A stretch of 64,000 nt of DNA, from NCBI GenBank assembly GCA_963706905.1, contig CAVPNY010000012.1:620001-684000 (forward strand), written 5' to 3'. This document shows positions 47,695 to 56,647 of the stretch, piece after piece. A program made the translations under genes and the position numbers. The first letter of the stretch is position 1, and every line of letters begins with the position of its first letter. Origin of the DNA: CAVPNY01 sp963706905 (lineage in GTDB: Bacteria > Chloroflexota > Anaerolineae > Anaerolineales > UBA4823). Under the pieces are notes generated by a model. The model had not been told where the DNA came from and searched no databases. It was given only the letters and a program-made list of their open reading frames with translations.

Positions 47695-48483
47695 ATGAGC
47701 GCCATTTTTCTTAACGACGCGATTGTACACTACGAAGTCCTCGGTCGAGGTCGACCGTTGATTTTCTTACATACATGGATTGGCTCCTGGCGATATTGGG
47801 TGCCCAGTATGCAATCCGCGTCTACTTCCCATCGTACATACGCGCTTGACCTGTGGGGATTTGGCGATTCTTCTAAACTCATATCACGATATCCTATTGA
47901 GCAACAGATATCCATGCTGGATGGATTTATTCAATATATGGGTATTCGGAATTTCGCTTTGATCGGCCATGGACTCGGCGCAATCCTGGCATTATATTAC
48001 GCAGCCGACCATCCTAAAGAGGTGGACCGTCTGCTAACCATTGCTTATCCAATGGGGATCCAATCCATCAGTCCACGCCTCACCTCAGCGTCACCAAATC
48101 AATTGGCTGACTCGTTATTCGGCAAGTCGAGGGAAACGGAAACTTACAGAAGTGATTCTGTGAAAACTGATCCCCAGTCGATCACAGTGTCCCTTGCCCA
48201 GTTCGGGCAGGTTAACTGGCGGCAGCTTCCATTGCGGATTCAAGTTCCATCTTTGTGGGTGTATGGACAAAATGATCCAATCATAAAATTTCCTAACGAA
48301 AAGGAGATTGCCTTTATCCCTGAATCAGGACATTTAATTTCCTTCGAACAGTCTAGCCACTTCCCGATGCTGGATGAACCGCACACTTTCAACAGATTAC
48401 TGGCAGATTTTCTAGCCATCAGGCCAGACCAGGAAATGAGCCTATTGTGTATAAAAGAAGAATGGAGACGTCGAGTTCGGTAA
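47695..48483 (+). CDS. Alpha/beta hydrolase homologue without the nucleophile (pseudoenzyme)
   Basis: The 262-residue protein is a paralogue of the one at 37154-37942. Both are 262 residues with aligned motifs. Here the elbow reads GHGLGA, so the nucleophile Ser is Gly at position 93, and the oxyanion motif is HTWIGS instead of HGWLGS. The possible acid (YGQNDPI) and His (SSHFPML) remain. It follows the receiver gene by about 60 bases. It may serve as a ligand-binding or regulatory protein. Its last codon and stop lie inside the IS target duplication at 48478-48492. Confidence 0.85.
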   Translation: MSAIFLNDAIVHYEVLGRGRPLIFLHTWIGSWRYWVPSMQSASTSHRTYALDLWGFGDSSKLISRYPIEQQISMLDGFIQYMGIRNFALIGHGLGAILALYYAADHPKEVDRLLTIAYPMGIQSISPRLTSASPNQLADSLFGKSRETETYRSDSVKTDPQSITVSLAQFGQVNWRQLPLRIQVPSLWVYGQNDPIIKFPNEKEIAFIPESGHLISFEQSSHFPMLDEPHTFNRLLADFLAIRPDQEMSLLCIKEEWRRRVR

Positions 48484-48492
48484 GATGACGTC
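48478..48492 (+). repeat. Left 15-bp target duplication of insertion sequence A
   Basis: CGGTAAGATGACGTC occurs here and at 52920-52934. The first six bases (CGG TAA) are the last codon and stop of the hydrolase gene, so the insertion left that gene whole. The right copy was later split by insertion of element C. Confidence 0.85.
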
Positions 48493-48701
48493 TGTCAATG
48501 CAAAGTAGAAATGTCCCCTTTGTCAGGGAAGGATAAATTGATCTGGTAGACTGGTGACACTCGTGCGGAGGATAGGGCAACGCTGGAGAGCGACCTGAGC
48601 GCCGACACGGGGCCAAAGACTGGGCAGAGCGAGGGTTGCTCTGCTCTTTGGTTTCTGCCCTGTTTTCGGCCAAAAGCGAAAAACTCAAAGGCTGATCCAG
48701 A

Positions 48702-50000
48702 TTAGTCTGCGCCATGGGGAGTGGTCTCCTGGATGGGTTTGCCATTGAGATGGTGGCCATACTGGCGCCAGGGATGGTTAGGAGCAGGCGACTTGGGCGG
48801 CTTGATCTGGCGATCGAGAGTTTTGGTATCTGCGACTTCGGCCTGGCGGGTAGGCTGGTGATAGATGGTGTAAGAAAGGGGTTTGTTTTTGTAGAGGATG
48901 GTGACTTCTCCTTTGGCATTCTCACAGACGGTGACTTGAGCATTGCGCAGAGCATAGTCAGGGCGGTCGGATTGGATCTGGTAGATCACCTTGTTGGCTT
49001 GCACGGTGAGGTTCTTGGATAGCGTAGCGGTTTTCTGGCGGGTTAAGATGATATCCAGATTTTCGGTTTTGAGTACAGGGCGGTGGGCGTCATGGCTGCT
49101 GCGGGGAGCCATGGCGAAGCGGCGGTTGAAGTCTAGGCGGAACTCGGGTAGATAGGCATTGGCGCTGTCGATGTCGGAAATACCCTGCAGGCGCAGCTCC
49201 TTGACCAGGCGGTCCTGCAGGGTCTGGTTGGCGCGTTCGATGCGTCCTTTGGCCTGGGGCGTATTGGCGCAGATGATCTGGACGTCCAGCTCCTGCATGG
49301 CTCGCCCAAACTGGGTCAGGCCACTCCCTAGACCGATGGTTTGTTCTTGATTGACCCGAAAGATGCCGTGTTTGTCGCTGTAGAAGGCCACCGGCTTGCC
49401 GTAACGCTCAAAATAGTGCCGGGAAGCTTCGCAGTAGCCGAAAAAGGTCTCGTCCGGCACAAACCATAACTCTAAAAGTTGCCCCGTGGCATCGTCAATA
49501 TACACCAGCAGGGTACACTTCGGCCCGCGCCCTTCGAACCAGTCGTGATCCGAGCCATCAATCTGCACTAATTCCCCAAAACAAGCCCGCCGCTCTCGCA
49601 TCTGGTGCGTGGATGGCTTTTTCGCCCGTTTTGGCTTCCACATCCCTTCTGCGATCATGATCCCACGCACACTTTCCCGCGATATCCGCAGCTTGTGTTT
49701 CTCCGTCAGCTTCTCGTGGGCTAAGGTGGGTCCAAAGTCCCGGTAGTGCGCATAGATCAGGTCGATGGCTTTCTGCTGCGTTTCCACATCCAGTCGATTG
49801 TTGCTGGGCTTGCCGCGCCGCTGGCTCACCAAGCCTCGAGCACCCTGCGCTTTATATGCTCGATACAACCGTTTGATCTGCCGCACACTCAAATTCAGCA
49901 TCCGGGCTGCTTCTTTCTGTGTCAAGCGTTTGTCTTTGATCCGTTGCATGGCTTCTAATCGGGTGATTTCTCGGTTGCTCATTGCTAGTAGTTTGTCCAT
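48702..50000 (-). CDS. Transposase of element A (IS1202/ISNCY group)
   Basis: The 432-residue protein begins with a helix-turn-helix (LTQKEAARMLNLSVRQIKRLYRAY region, about 30-50) and has an rve-type catalytic core: first Asp in LVQIDGSDHDW, second in FYSDKHG, and Glu in QAKGRIERANQTLQ. The ATG at 50000 was chosen because AAGGGA precedes it; the open frame extends upstream into the terminal repeats. The frame is complete, so the element may be able to move, although its right end is interrupted. Confidence 0.87.
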   Translation of the reverse strand: MDKLLAMSNREITRLEAMQRIKDKRLTQKEAARMLNLSVRQIKRLYRAYKAQGARGLVSQRRGKPSNNRLDVETQQKAIDLIYAHYRDFGPTLAHEKLTEKHKLRISRESVRGIMIAEGMWKPKRAKKPSTHQMRERRACFGELVQIDGSDHDWFEGRGPKCTLLVYIDDATGQLLELWFVPDETFFGYCEASRHYFERYGKPVAFYSDKHGIFRVNQEQTIGLGSGLTQFGRAMQELDVQIICANTPQAKGRIERANQTLQDRLVKELRLQGISDIDSANAYLPEFRLDFNRRFAMAPRSSHDAHRPVLKTENLDIILTRQKTATLSKNLTVQANKVIYQIQSDRPDYALRNAQVTVCENAKGEVTILYKNKPLSYTIYHQPTRQAEVADTKTLDRQIKPPKSPAPNHPWRQYGHHLNGKPIQETTPHGAD

Positions 50001-50053
50001 TTCATGTCCCTTCAATGGGGACATTTTAACTTTGCGAAAAGGGGACTCTACTA

Positions 50054-51547
50054 CCTTGTTTTTGCGCAAACAGACGGCATTTCAACTTTTTAGTGCAAAC
50101 ACAGGCGGTTTCTACTCGGAAAATGCTTCTGAATAACTGACTAAAGACAGAATCCGGTATCATCGGAGAAATTGCTTTTGACTTATTGGCTCAAGGAGGG
50201 CTCCGATGACTGTCGAAATTGGTTTTACCGAAGAACTGATCAACTCGCAATATGCGCCATTGGCGGCTTTGAGTGCCTTCTACCAACAGCATCACTTGCT
50301 CGAACCACTGACTGAAGTGGAAATTCCTATGCGGAAGCGGGATTTTCCTTCGGCAGACAAGCTGACCCAGGTCCTGCTGAGCATTTTGACAGGCTGTCAG
50401 ACCCTTTCTGAAGTCAACGGCCGGTTGAAACCAGAATTGGGATTGGCCTGTGTATGGGGTTGGGACCGGTTTGCAGACCAATCCAGCCTGTCCCGGACCC
50501 TGGATGCGCTAACTCTAAAGAACATTGAGCAACTGCGTGGTAGCACGACGTTGGTTTGGCGGATGCGCAGCCAGATCAGGGAACACGACTGGCGCAGCTA
50601 TCTGTGGTTAGACTTTGATCTATCCGGTTTACCTTGCAGTCCGCAGGCTGAGGAGAGCCAGAGAGGCTATTTTAGTGACAAAAAAACACCACGGGGCGGC
50701 AACTAGCCCGGGTTAGTGTCATCGATTACCATGAGACCGTTTGGTCCGAAGTGTTCCCTGGCAATCGACACACCGTGCAATGTCTGGAACCGGCTGTTCT
50801 GTCGGCTGAAACTGCTTTAGAGTTATCCGCTGAACAGCGAAAGCGCACCGTCTGGAGGCTGGATGGATGAGCAGGAAGTGATGAACACATACGCTGGTTG
50901 CTCCAACGGGATTACCACATTGTGGCAAAAGGAATGTCTCATTCGCGAGCCGAAGCGCTCTCCAGACGAGTCTCCCGCTGGGATGTTTACGAAGGGGTCT
51001 GGTTAGGTGAGGTCAAACCACCAGTCGATTACGGCAGACCTGTCCGGGTCTTCGTCAAGCGCAGGCTAAAGGATGGTGCTTTTGTCCATAGCTACTATGT
51101 CTTGACCTTATCCTTGCCGTCCAAAGGGCTGTTTATGGCCAAATATGATGCACGCGGCGGGGCAGAAGTCGAACAATTTCGCAACGACAAATCCGGTTTG
51201 AGCCTGGAAGCCCGTCGCAAACGCAGTTTCCTGGGACAAAAAGGATACATTCTGCTCACTGACCTGGCGCACAACCTGTTGTCCGATTTCTATCACCGGG
51301 CTTTGGTTGGAACCCGATTCGAGAATTTCGGTCCCAAACGGATCGTTCGTGATCTGCTAACCATGCCTGGTAAGCTCGTTTTTGAGGGAGATCGGCTTTC
51401 CCGAGTCGAGTTGCTAACTCAAAAGCAGTTTTCTGGAGATCTGGCTATTTGCTTGGAAAGGTACTGTTCAGGCGGCTAAAATCGAGTAGAAATACCTCCT
51501 GTTTGCATTATCGAGTAAAAAGTGCCTGTATTTGCGCAAAAACAAGG
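50054..51547 (+). mobile_element. Insertion sequence B (IS4-superfamily, IS1380-like), inserted in the right end of element A
   Basis: The ends are long imperfect inverted repeats of about 72 bases. Both begin with CCTTGTTTTTGCGCAAA, and each ends with a TTCTACTCG block. TACTA is duplicated at 50049-50053 and 51548-51552. Joining the flanks across one TACTA restores the right end of element A. The repeats contain short internal units that may be transposase-binding sites. Confidence 0.83.
50206..51479 (+). pseudogene. Transposase of element B, inactivated
   Basis: The first part (50206-50706) starts well, with an AAGGAGGG upstream, and stops after a run of seven A at 50679-50685, where homology continues in the -1 frame (KKNTTGRQLARV). 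A second lesion is a TGA at about 50868 in RLDG-stop-AGSDEH, where a Gly is expected. The rest reads to 51479 with the segments RVSRWDVYEGVW and LAHNLLSDFYHRAL, as in DDE transposases of the IS4 superfamily. Programmed frameshifting at A7 could explain the first break, but not the stop. Confidence 0.78.
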
Positions 51548-51575
51548 TACTACTTTGCGCTAACACACGGTAAGA

Positions 51576-52919
51576 GTGATCGTTTCAAGAATGGTAAATA
51601 GCTGATTGCCAAGCAAGGGAACACACTATGATTAAGTTAGCGGATGAAATCACGCTACGAGTTGCGCCAAATCAAGCCCATGAGCCAGGTGATTACCACA
51701 ATAGGCGATCAAACGGCTGACATTCAGAGCAGACTGATGGCGTTTGTAGCCGCGCATGGAACGATAGCGCTCCTTGATCCACCACCCAATGGCGCGTTCG
51801 CTGGCGTTGTTGGTGCCATCCAAGATGGCTTCGCCCTTGGCATTCTTCCAGGTGCGATAGAAGGTCAAGCGCGGCCACAGGTTCCAACGGTCCAGGAACA
51901 GGTTGCGTAGGCGATAGGCAAGACTAGCCGATTGACCCGGGCGCGGTGCGGGTGCAGCTGCGTAGCGCAGGAAGAGGGTTTCGAGTTGGGGCTGTTGCTC
52001 TGGCAGACGGCTGCGCATGAGTTCCGCTAATTGGTGCAGATCCGCCAAAGCTTGTTGCGGCTCAATCCCTAGTTCCAGCAGAGAGCGATCCGCTCCAGCC
52101 TGGATCTGCTGGCTCAGGTTCTCGATGAGAGCTTCCGTATTGCGGACGACGTGGCTCTTGCATACCTGCTGGAACAAGCCCTGCTCATCGGCAACGGTCT
52201 TGAAAGCATCCGCATCATCTGTGACCAGGATGCGGGCATCCACGCTCTGGGCAATGGGAGCCACCCATGCTTTCAGGATTTCGGCATCTTCACCAGACAG
52301 GTGATCGATGGTCAGCACCAAACCGCTGATGGCATCCACCGTAATCCCGATCGGCAACCATTTGCCTTTGCATTTCACACTGGTCACATCCGCTCCCAGG
52401 GCTCGGGTGCGATAGCCTTCCAGGAAATGCTCGCATTTCATCCCGGGAACCCGTTCCGCTGTGCTCTGCACCGCCCGATACACTGTCGCTTTGCACATCC
52501 AGACCCCTAAGGCGCTCAGCACCAACGCTACCGCTCCATAACTCAACCCCAACACGTACAACATCACGCCGATCCCCTTCACCCGCTGCGAGAACTGCCC
52601 GGCTAACACCCCTTGCGGATAGACCCGGAAGGTGCGCTGACAACGCAAGCACTCATAACGGCGGGCTATCACCTGGTCGTATTGCATATCCCGCACGTTT
52701 TTCGGCACTTCCTGGCGCAACCGGAAGTATTTCCCCTTGCACTTCGCATTGGCACACTGCTCCGGCTCAAGAAATTGCTCCGGTTCAACCACTGGTAATT
52801 GCAGACTGAGGCGCATATAATTGGTCTACCGTTTCTTTTAGGTTTGTTTCCGGGATGATGGGTAAGATCGTCCCGGAAACGCTATTAAACCCCACTTTTA
52901 CCAGTTTTGAAACAGTCAC
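51576..52919 (-). mobile_element. Insertion sequence C, inserted in the right target duplication of element A
   Basis: The 1,344-base element has inverted ends GTGATCGTTTCAAGAATGG and GTGACTGTTTCAAAACTGG. An 8-bp duplication CGGTAAGA flanks it (51568-51575 and 52920-52927). The duplicated bases are the first eight of element A's right 15-bp target repeat, so C arrived after A. I cannot name the IS family. Near the right end an inverted repeat TTCCGGGA/TCCCGGAA (52848-52880) forms a possible hairpin upstream of the transposase start. Confidence 0.83.
51650..52816 (-). CDS. Transposase of element C (zinc-ribbon plus DDE domain)
   Basis: The 388-residue protein has an N-terminal zinc-ribbon-like region (CANAKC ... 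CLRCQRTF), then a helix-turn-helix region and a DDE core: ALGADVTSVKCKGKW, LVTDDADAF and NASERAIGWWIKERYRSMRG. The pattern of the last segment resembles IS66/IS256-type transposases, but I cannot assign a family. The frame is complete. Confidence 0.82.
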   Translation of the reverse strand: MRLSLQLPVVEPEQFLEPEQCANAKCKGKYFRLRQEVPKNVRDMQYDQVIARRYECLRCQRTFRVYPQGVLAGQFSQRVKGIGVMLYVLGLSYGAVALVLSALGVWMCKATVYRAVQSTAERVPGMKCEHFLEGYRTRALGADVTSVKCKGKWLPIGITVDAISGLVLTIDHLSGEDAEILKAWVAPIAQSVDARILVTDDADAFKTVADEQGLFQQVCKSHVVRNTEALIENLSQQIQAGADRSLLELGIEPQQALADLHQLAELMRSRLPEQQPQLETLFLRYAAAPAPRPGQSASLAYRLRNLFLDRWNLWPRLTFYRTWKNAKGEAILDGTNNASERAIGWWIKERYRSMRGYKRHQSALNVSRLIAYCGNHLAHGLDLAQLVA

Positions 52920-52934
52920 CGGTAAGATGACGTC
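52920..52934 (+). repeat. Right 15-bp target duplication of element A (also carrying the duplication of C)
   Basis: The bases match 48478-48492 exactly. The first eight form element C's right target duplication. The next base begins the -35 box of the thiamine promoter, so the whole IS island ends directly against that promoter. Confidence 0.85.
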
Positions 52935-52963
52935 TTGACATCTTCATGTTCTCAATTTATACT
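52935..52963 (+). promoter_or_regulatory. Promoter of the thiamine operon
   Basis: TTGACA and TATACT are separated by 17 bases, about 22 bases before the first conserved riboswitch bases. The -35 is perfect. Confidence 0.85.
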
Positions 52964-52984
52964 GCTGTCAGACAAACAATTCGC

Positions 52985-53070
52985 TTGGGGAGCCTGGTGT
53001 TGCCAGGCTGAGAGGAAGACCAAGAGCCTTCGACCCACATACCTGATCCGGATAATGCCGGCGGAGGGAA
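52985..53070 (+). ncRNA. TPP (THI-element) riboswitch
   Basis: The aptamer is seen from TTGGGGAGCC, through GCTGAGAGG at 53008-53016, to ACCTGATCCGGATAATGCCGG and GGCGGAGGGAA. These match the conserved pyrimidine-binding (CTGAGA) and pyrophosphate-binding (ACCTGAT...GATAATGCC) parts. It controls thiamine pyrophosphokinase and probably the transporter behind it. Confidence 0.95.
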
Positions 53071-53093
53071 TGCCACCAAAATCGACACCTTCG

Positions 53094-53113
53094 CTCCTCC
53101 GCCACCGGAGGAG
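53094..53113 (+). promoter_or_regulatory. Expression-platform hairpin covering the ribosome binding site
   Basis: CTCCTCCG-CCAC-CGGAGGAG forms a perfect 8-bp stem. The right arm is the GGAGGAG ribosome binding site of the pyrophosphokinase gene, ten bases before its ATG. ATTTTTG follows, so the hairpin might also end transcription. Sequestration of the site on ligand binding is the likely mechanism; this is inference. Confidence 0.75.
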
Positions 53114-53123
53114 ATTTTTGTTT

Positions 53124-53777
53124 ATGCGCGCCATTATCTTCGCCAATGGAATAATCGAACCAGACCACCCAACCCACCCTGATCTTCTACAGGGTGACCT
53201 GATTATTGCTGCGGATGGTGGCATGAGAAATAGTCTTCTCTATGGAATCCAACCGGACATAGTTATTGGTGATCTCAACTCTATTTCTGATGAGGAAAAA
53301 AAACTACTATCCGGTGCGTCGACCCATTTCATTACCTATCCTCAGGATAAGGATCAAACCGATTTAGAGCTAGCCCTAAATTACGCCGTCCGGAATGGCG
53401 CTGACGAAGCCCTATTACATGGCCTCTTGGGTGGGCAACTCGACCAAACAATAGCAAATCTCTTGCTTCTCTCCAGAGATGATTATTCTTCACTTAAGCT
53501 GATCGTATCCGCTCCCCCTGATACTGCGTACCTGTTAAAGGAACAGGATGAGCTAAATATCGAGGCCAAAATTGGGGATCTAGTCTCCCTCATTCCGCTT
53601 TCAATGGAAGTTTATGGAGTAACTACCTACGGCCTGCATTGGAAGTTGAACAATGCGAAACTTGATTTTGGGAGCACCTTAAGCATTTCAAATGAAATGA
53701 AAGCACCAAGGATTTCAATCAAGATAGATGGCGGCAAGCTCCTGGTTATCCACCGGCGAGTTGGGAATACGAAATGA
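53124..53777 (+). CDS. thiN: Thiamine pyrophosphokinase
   Basis: The enzyme converts thiamine and ATP to thiamine pyrophosphate. The 217-residue protein has AADGG near residue 29, GDLNSIS, QDKDQTDLELAL and GGQLDQTIANL, all signature TPK motifs. The ATG at 53124 follows GGAGGAG; longer in-frame extensions would run through the riboswitch. The riboswitch and promoter directly upstream make it the first gene of the thiamine operon. Confidence 0.94.
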   Translation: MRAIIFANGIIEPDHPTHPDLLQGDLIIAADGGMRNSLLYGIQPDIVIGDLNSISDEEKKLLSGASTHFITYPQDKDQTDLELALNYAVRNGADEALLHGLLGGQLDQTIANLLLLSRDDYSSLKLIVSAPPDTAYLLKEQDELNIEAKIGDLVSLIPLSMEVYGVTTYGLHWKLNNAKLDFGSTLSISNEMKAPRISIKIDGGKLLVIHRRVGNTK

Positions 53778-53793
53778 ATAAAGGAAGGTATAT

Positions 53794-54906
53794 ATGTTAA
53801 GAACGATCCGGGTAATATTCATTATTCCCATGATTTTAGGTGTCACACTGACTGCGTGTGTTCCATCCCAGGCATCTCCTGCACCTTCATCGTCCGAGGA
53901 GCCAACGGTACAAGCGAATTATTCCGCGCCTGAAGAAACAGCCATCTTAAAGGTTATGAACTCATGATTCCTTTGCAATTTCTGAGTCGGTGTTGAAGGA
54001 TTTCGAAGAACAGTACAAGATAAAGGTCCAATTCCTGAAATCCGGCGACACTGGCACGGCAGTTAATAAAGCCGTCCTTTCCAAGGATGTTCCGCTCGCG
54101 GATGTTTTTTATGGTGTAGACAACACTTTTCTCAGCCGAGCACTGAATGAAGGGATATTTGAAGTCGTATGCATCACCACTCATGGCGGATATTCCTGAG
54201 GAATACAAGCTCGATCCACAAAACCGCGCTTTGCCAGTTGACATTGGTGATGTATGCTTAAACTACGATAAATCATACTTTGAAGATAAAGCTCTTCCAC
54301 CTCCTGCTCATCTGGAAGATTTATTAAAACCTGAATATAAAGGAATGTTGGTCGTTGAAAATCCAGCCACATCCTCGCCTGGCCTGGCATTCTTGCTTGC
54401 AACCATCGCCCACTTTGGACAGGAGGGATACCTTGAATATTGGCAGGGATTAGCTGATAATGATTTACTTGTCGTGAATGATTGGGAAACGGCATACCGA
54501 GTTGAATTTAGTCGCTCTGGAGGTGAACGCCCGATTGTTGTATCGTATGGCTCCAGTCCGACTTTTGAGGTAATTTACGCCGAAGAACCAATGACCGAAC
54601 CGCCAACAGAAGCCATTGTCAGTGATGGGGCTTGTTATCCGCCAGATTGAATTCGTTGGCATCTTGGCGGGTTCACAAAATCAGGATATGGCAAAAGCCT
54701 GGATTGATTTCATGCTTTCCCCAAATTTCCAGGAAGACATGCCACTCCAGATGTTCGTTTTCCCCGTTAATCGAAATGCGAAGCTGGACCAGGCATTTAC
54801 CCAGTATTTAGCAGTTCCAGAACAACCCGCCATATTAGATCCTGAGGAGATCACTGCAAACCGGGAAATTTGGATCGATGCCTGGACAGAAACAGTACTT
54901 CGTTGA
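53794..54906 (+). pseudogene. thiB: Thiamine ABC transporter substrate-binding lipoprotein, three frameshifts
   Basis: The N-terminus is a lipoprotein signal ending LTAC (C22). The mature part has all the landmarks of ThiB-type binding proteins: MTHDSFAIS, DVFYGVDNTFLSRAL, YASPLMADIPEEY, SSPGLAFLLATIAHFG and QIEFVGILAGSQN. They are spread over three frames. Breaks lie at 53958-53965, 54161-54166 and 54631-54645; each is one extra base. In the first two, removal of an A from GAACTC or GAAGTC restores the expected protein. As given it cannot make the full protein of about 370 residues. Confidence 0.88.
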
Positions 54907-54912
54907 AATTGT

Positions 54913-56647
54913 ATGAAACCTAATCAGAAATACTCATGGTGGTCACGACCTGAGTTTCACAAAGTCTTGCTGTGGATTGCACCGCTGACTTTCCTAGGGA
55001 TTTTCTATTTTTACCCGCTTTGGGAAATCATCAACCTTAGTTTCGCTAGAGGAGACAGCGGCTTTACAGGCGCAATTCGGGATCTACTGGCGTCAGATTC
55101 GATCCACCAGATTCTTTGGTTTACTTTCTGGCAAGCGACACTCTCGACTATTCTCACCTTGCTCATCGGGCTTCCAGGAGCTTTCCTTATCGCTCGATAC
55201 CAATTTCGAGGTAAATCACTCCTACTGGCTTTATCTACGATCCCCTTTGTAATGCCAACCCTGGTTGTAGCAGCAGCATTTAATGCCTTCCTGGGTCCAA
55301 ACGGGTGGGTGAATCTCGGTTTGATGAACTTTCTAAATTTGTCTGTGCCACCATTGAAATTGACCAATACCATCTATGCAATTCTATTAGCCCATATCTT
55401 CTACAACACCACCATCGTCTTGCGCATGGTTGGGGATTTCTGGTCTCACCTCGATCCGCGTTTGACCCAGGCTGCCCAAACCCTGGGCGCGAACCGTTGG
55501 CAAACTTTTAAGAATGTCACACTACCGTTGATAACTCCTTCTATTGCAGCCGCTTCTTTGCTTGTCTTCATTTTTGACTTCACCTCTTTTGGTGTCATCC
55601 TGATTTTAGGAGGACCACGTTTCGCCACGTTGGAGGTAGAGATCTATTACCAGACGATCAGCCTCTTCAACCTACCTCTAGCGGCGGCCCTGGCGTTGTT
55701 ACAATTAATTTGCACACTGGGTATTACTATTGTTTATACCCGGCTTTCATCCCGTCTCAACCAAGCTATGCGTTTACAATCACGCCAATACACTCAGAAG
55801 AAGCTGATCGGCTGGCGCGAACGCATATTGGCAACCGTGGTTATATCATTTCTAATACTTCTGCTTGTGACCCCACTGGTTTCCCTGGCAGTTCGATCGG
55901 TCACCTCAGTAGATACAGGTCGAACTCCAGATTGGGGACCCTCCACCTGGATTTACTCTGGCATATTATCGCGAACTTTCGATGAACCGCCAAAGTTCGT
56001 TGTTCTACGTCCCACCGACAACTGCTGTAGCTATATCCTTGGGGTATGCAATAACGACAGTACTCCTGGCAGTTGCTCTTGGATTTCCAGCTGCCTGGAC
56101 GCTGGCGAGAAACAGCCAATCTCGCCTGAACCGGATGCTCGATCCATTATTAATGCTACCGATCGGTACATCTGCAGTTACCCTTGGATTGGGTTTTATC
56201 GTCGCTCTAAACCATCCCCCTCTCGATTTGCGAGCGTCACCTTGGCTGGTCCCGATTGCCCACACCCTGGTTGCATTCCCTTTTGTTGTGCGCAACCTCA
56301 CCCCAGCTTTACGAACTATTCAACCTCGCCTCCACCACGCGGCTGCGATGCTAGGGGCTTCGCCTGGCAATGTCGTCCGCTATATTGAACTACCTCTGGT
56401 GGGGCGCACTCTATTAGTCGCAGCGACTTTCGCATTTGCTATCTCTTTGGGGGAATTTGGCGCCACTGCTTTAATTGCCCGACCAGAATATCCTACTGTG
56501 CCTCTAGTTATCTATCGTTATCTATCATTGCCTGGCGCACTCAATTATGGGCAAGCCCTCGCCTTGAGTACAATCCTGATGGGTATCTGTGCAGCCGGGA
56601 TTCTGGCAATCGAGAGATTTCGAATTAACGGAATCGGGGAATTTTGA
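54913..56647 (+). CDS. thiP: Thiamine ABC transporter permease (ThiP-like, two-domain), one frameshift
   Basis: The protein consists of two binding-protein-dependent permease domains, as in ThiP, with about 12 membrane segments and 578 residues when joined. Domain 1 has the EAA-type loop AQTLGANRWQTFKNVTLP; domain 2 has AAMLGASPGNVVRYIELP. The frames switch at 55922-55927, where GAACTC is read; removal of one A gives VDTGRLQIGD and then GFTLAYYRELSMNRQ. The stop overlaps the ATPase start by four bases. Confidence 0.86.

Larger units (their letters stand above)
48493..51567 (-). mobile_element. Insertion sequence A (IS1202/ISNCY-like), interrupted by element B
   Basis: The ends read TGTCAATGCAAAGTAG at the left and, on the complementary strand at the right, TGTGTTAGCGCAAAGTAG. 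Each end continues inward with a second shared block ending GTCCCCTTT. The terminal TGT...ACA and a long target duplication (15 bp) are known features of IS1202-type elements. Without element B (50054-51547) and its 5-bp duplication the element would be about 1.58 kb. One transposase gene fills it. Confidence 0.8.

Noticed and set aside
50860..50880. Selenocysteine codon in the transposase of element B
   Set aside because: The family has Gly at this position, and the gene has a second lesion. Simple inactivation explains it better.
50054..51547. Repeated TTTGCGCAAA/TGCAAACA units at IS ends taken as iterons of a replication origin
   Set aside because: They are arranged as the inverted ends of element B and element A and are flanked by target duplications. 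No replication gene is nearby.
52935..53123. N-terminal extension of the thiamine pyrophosphokinase back to 52935
   Set aside because: The extension would be translated from the promoter and riboswitch. The ATG at 53124 has a strong ribosome binding site and matches the family start.
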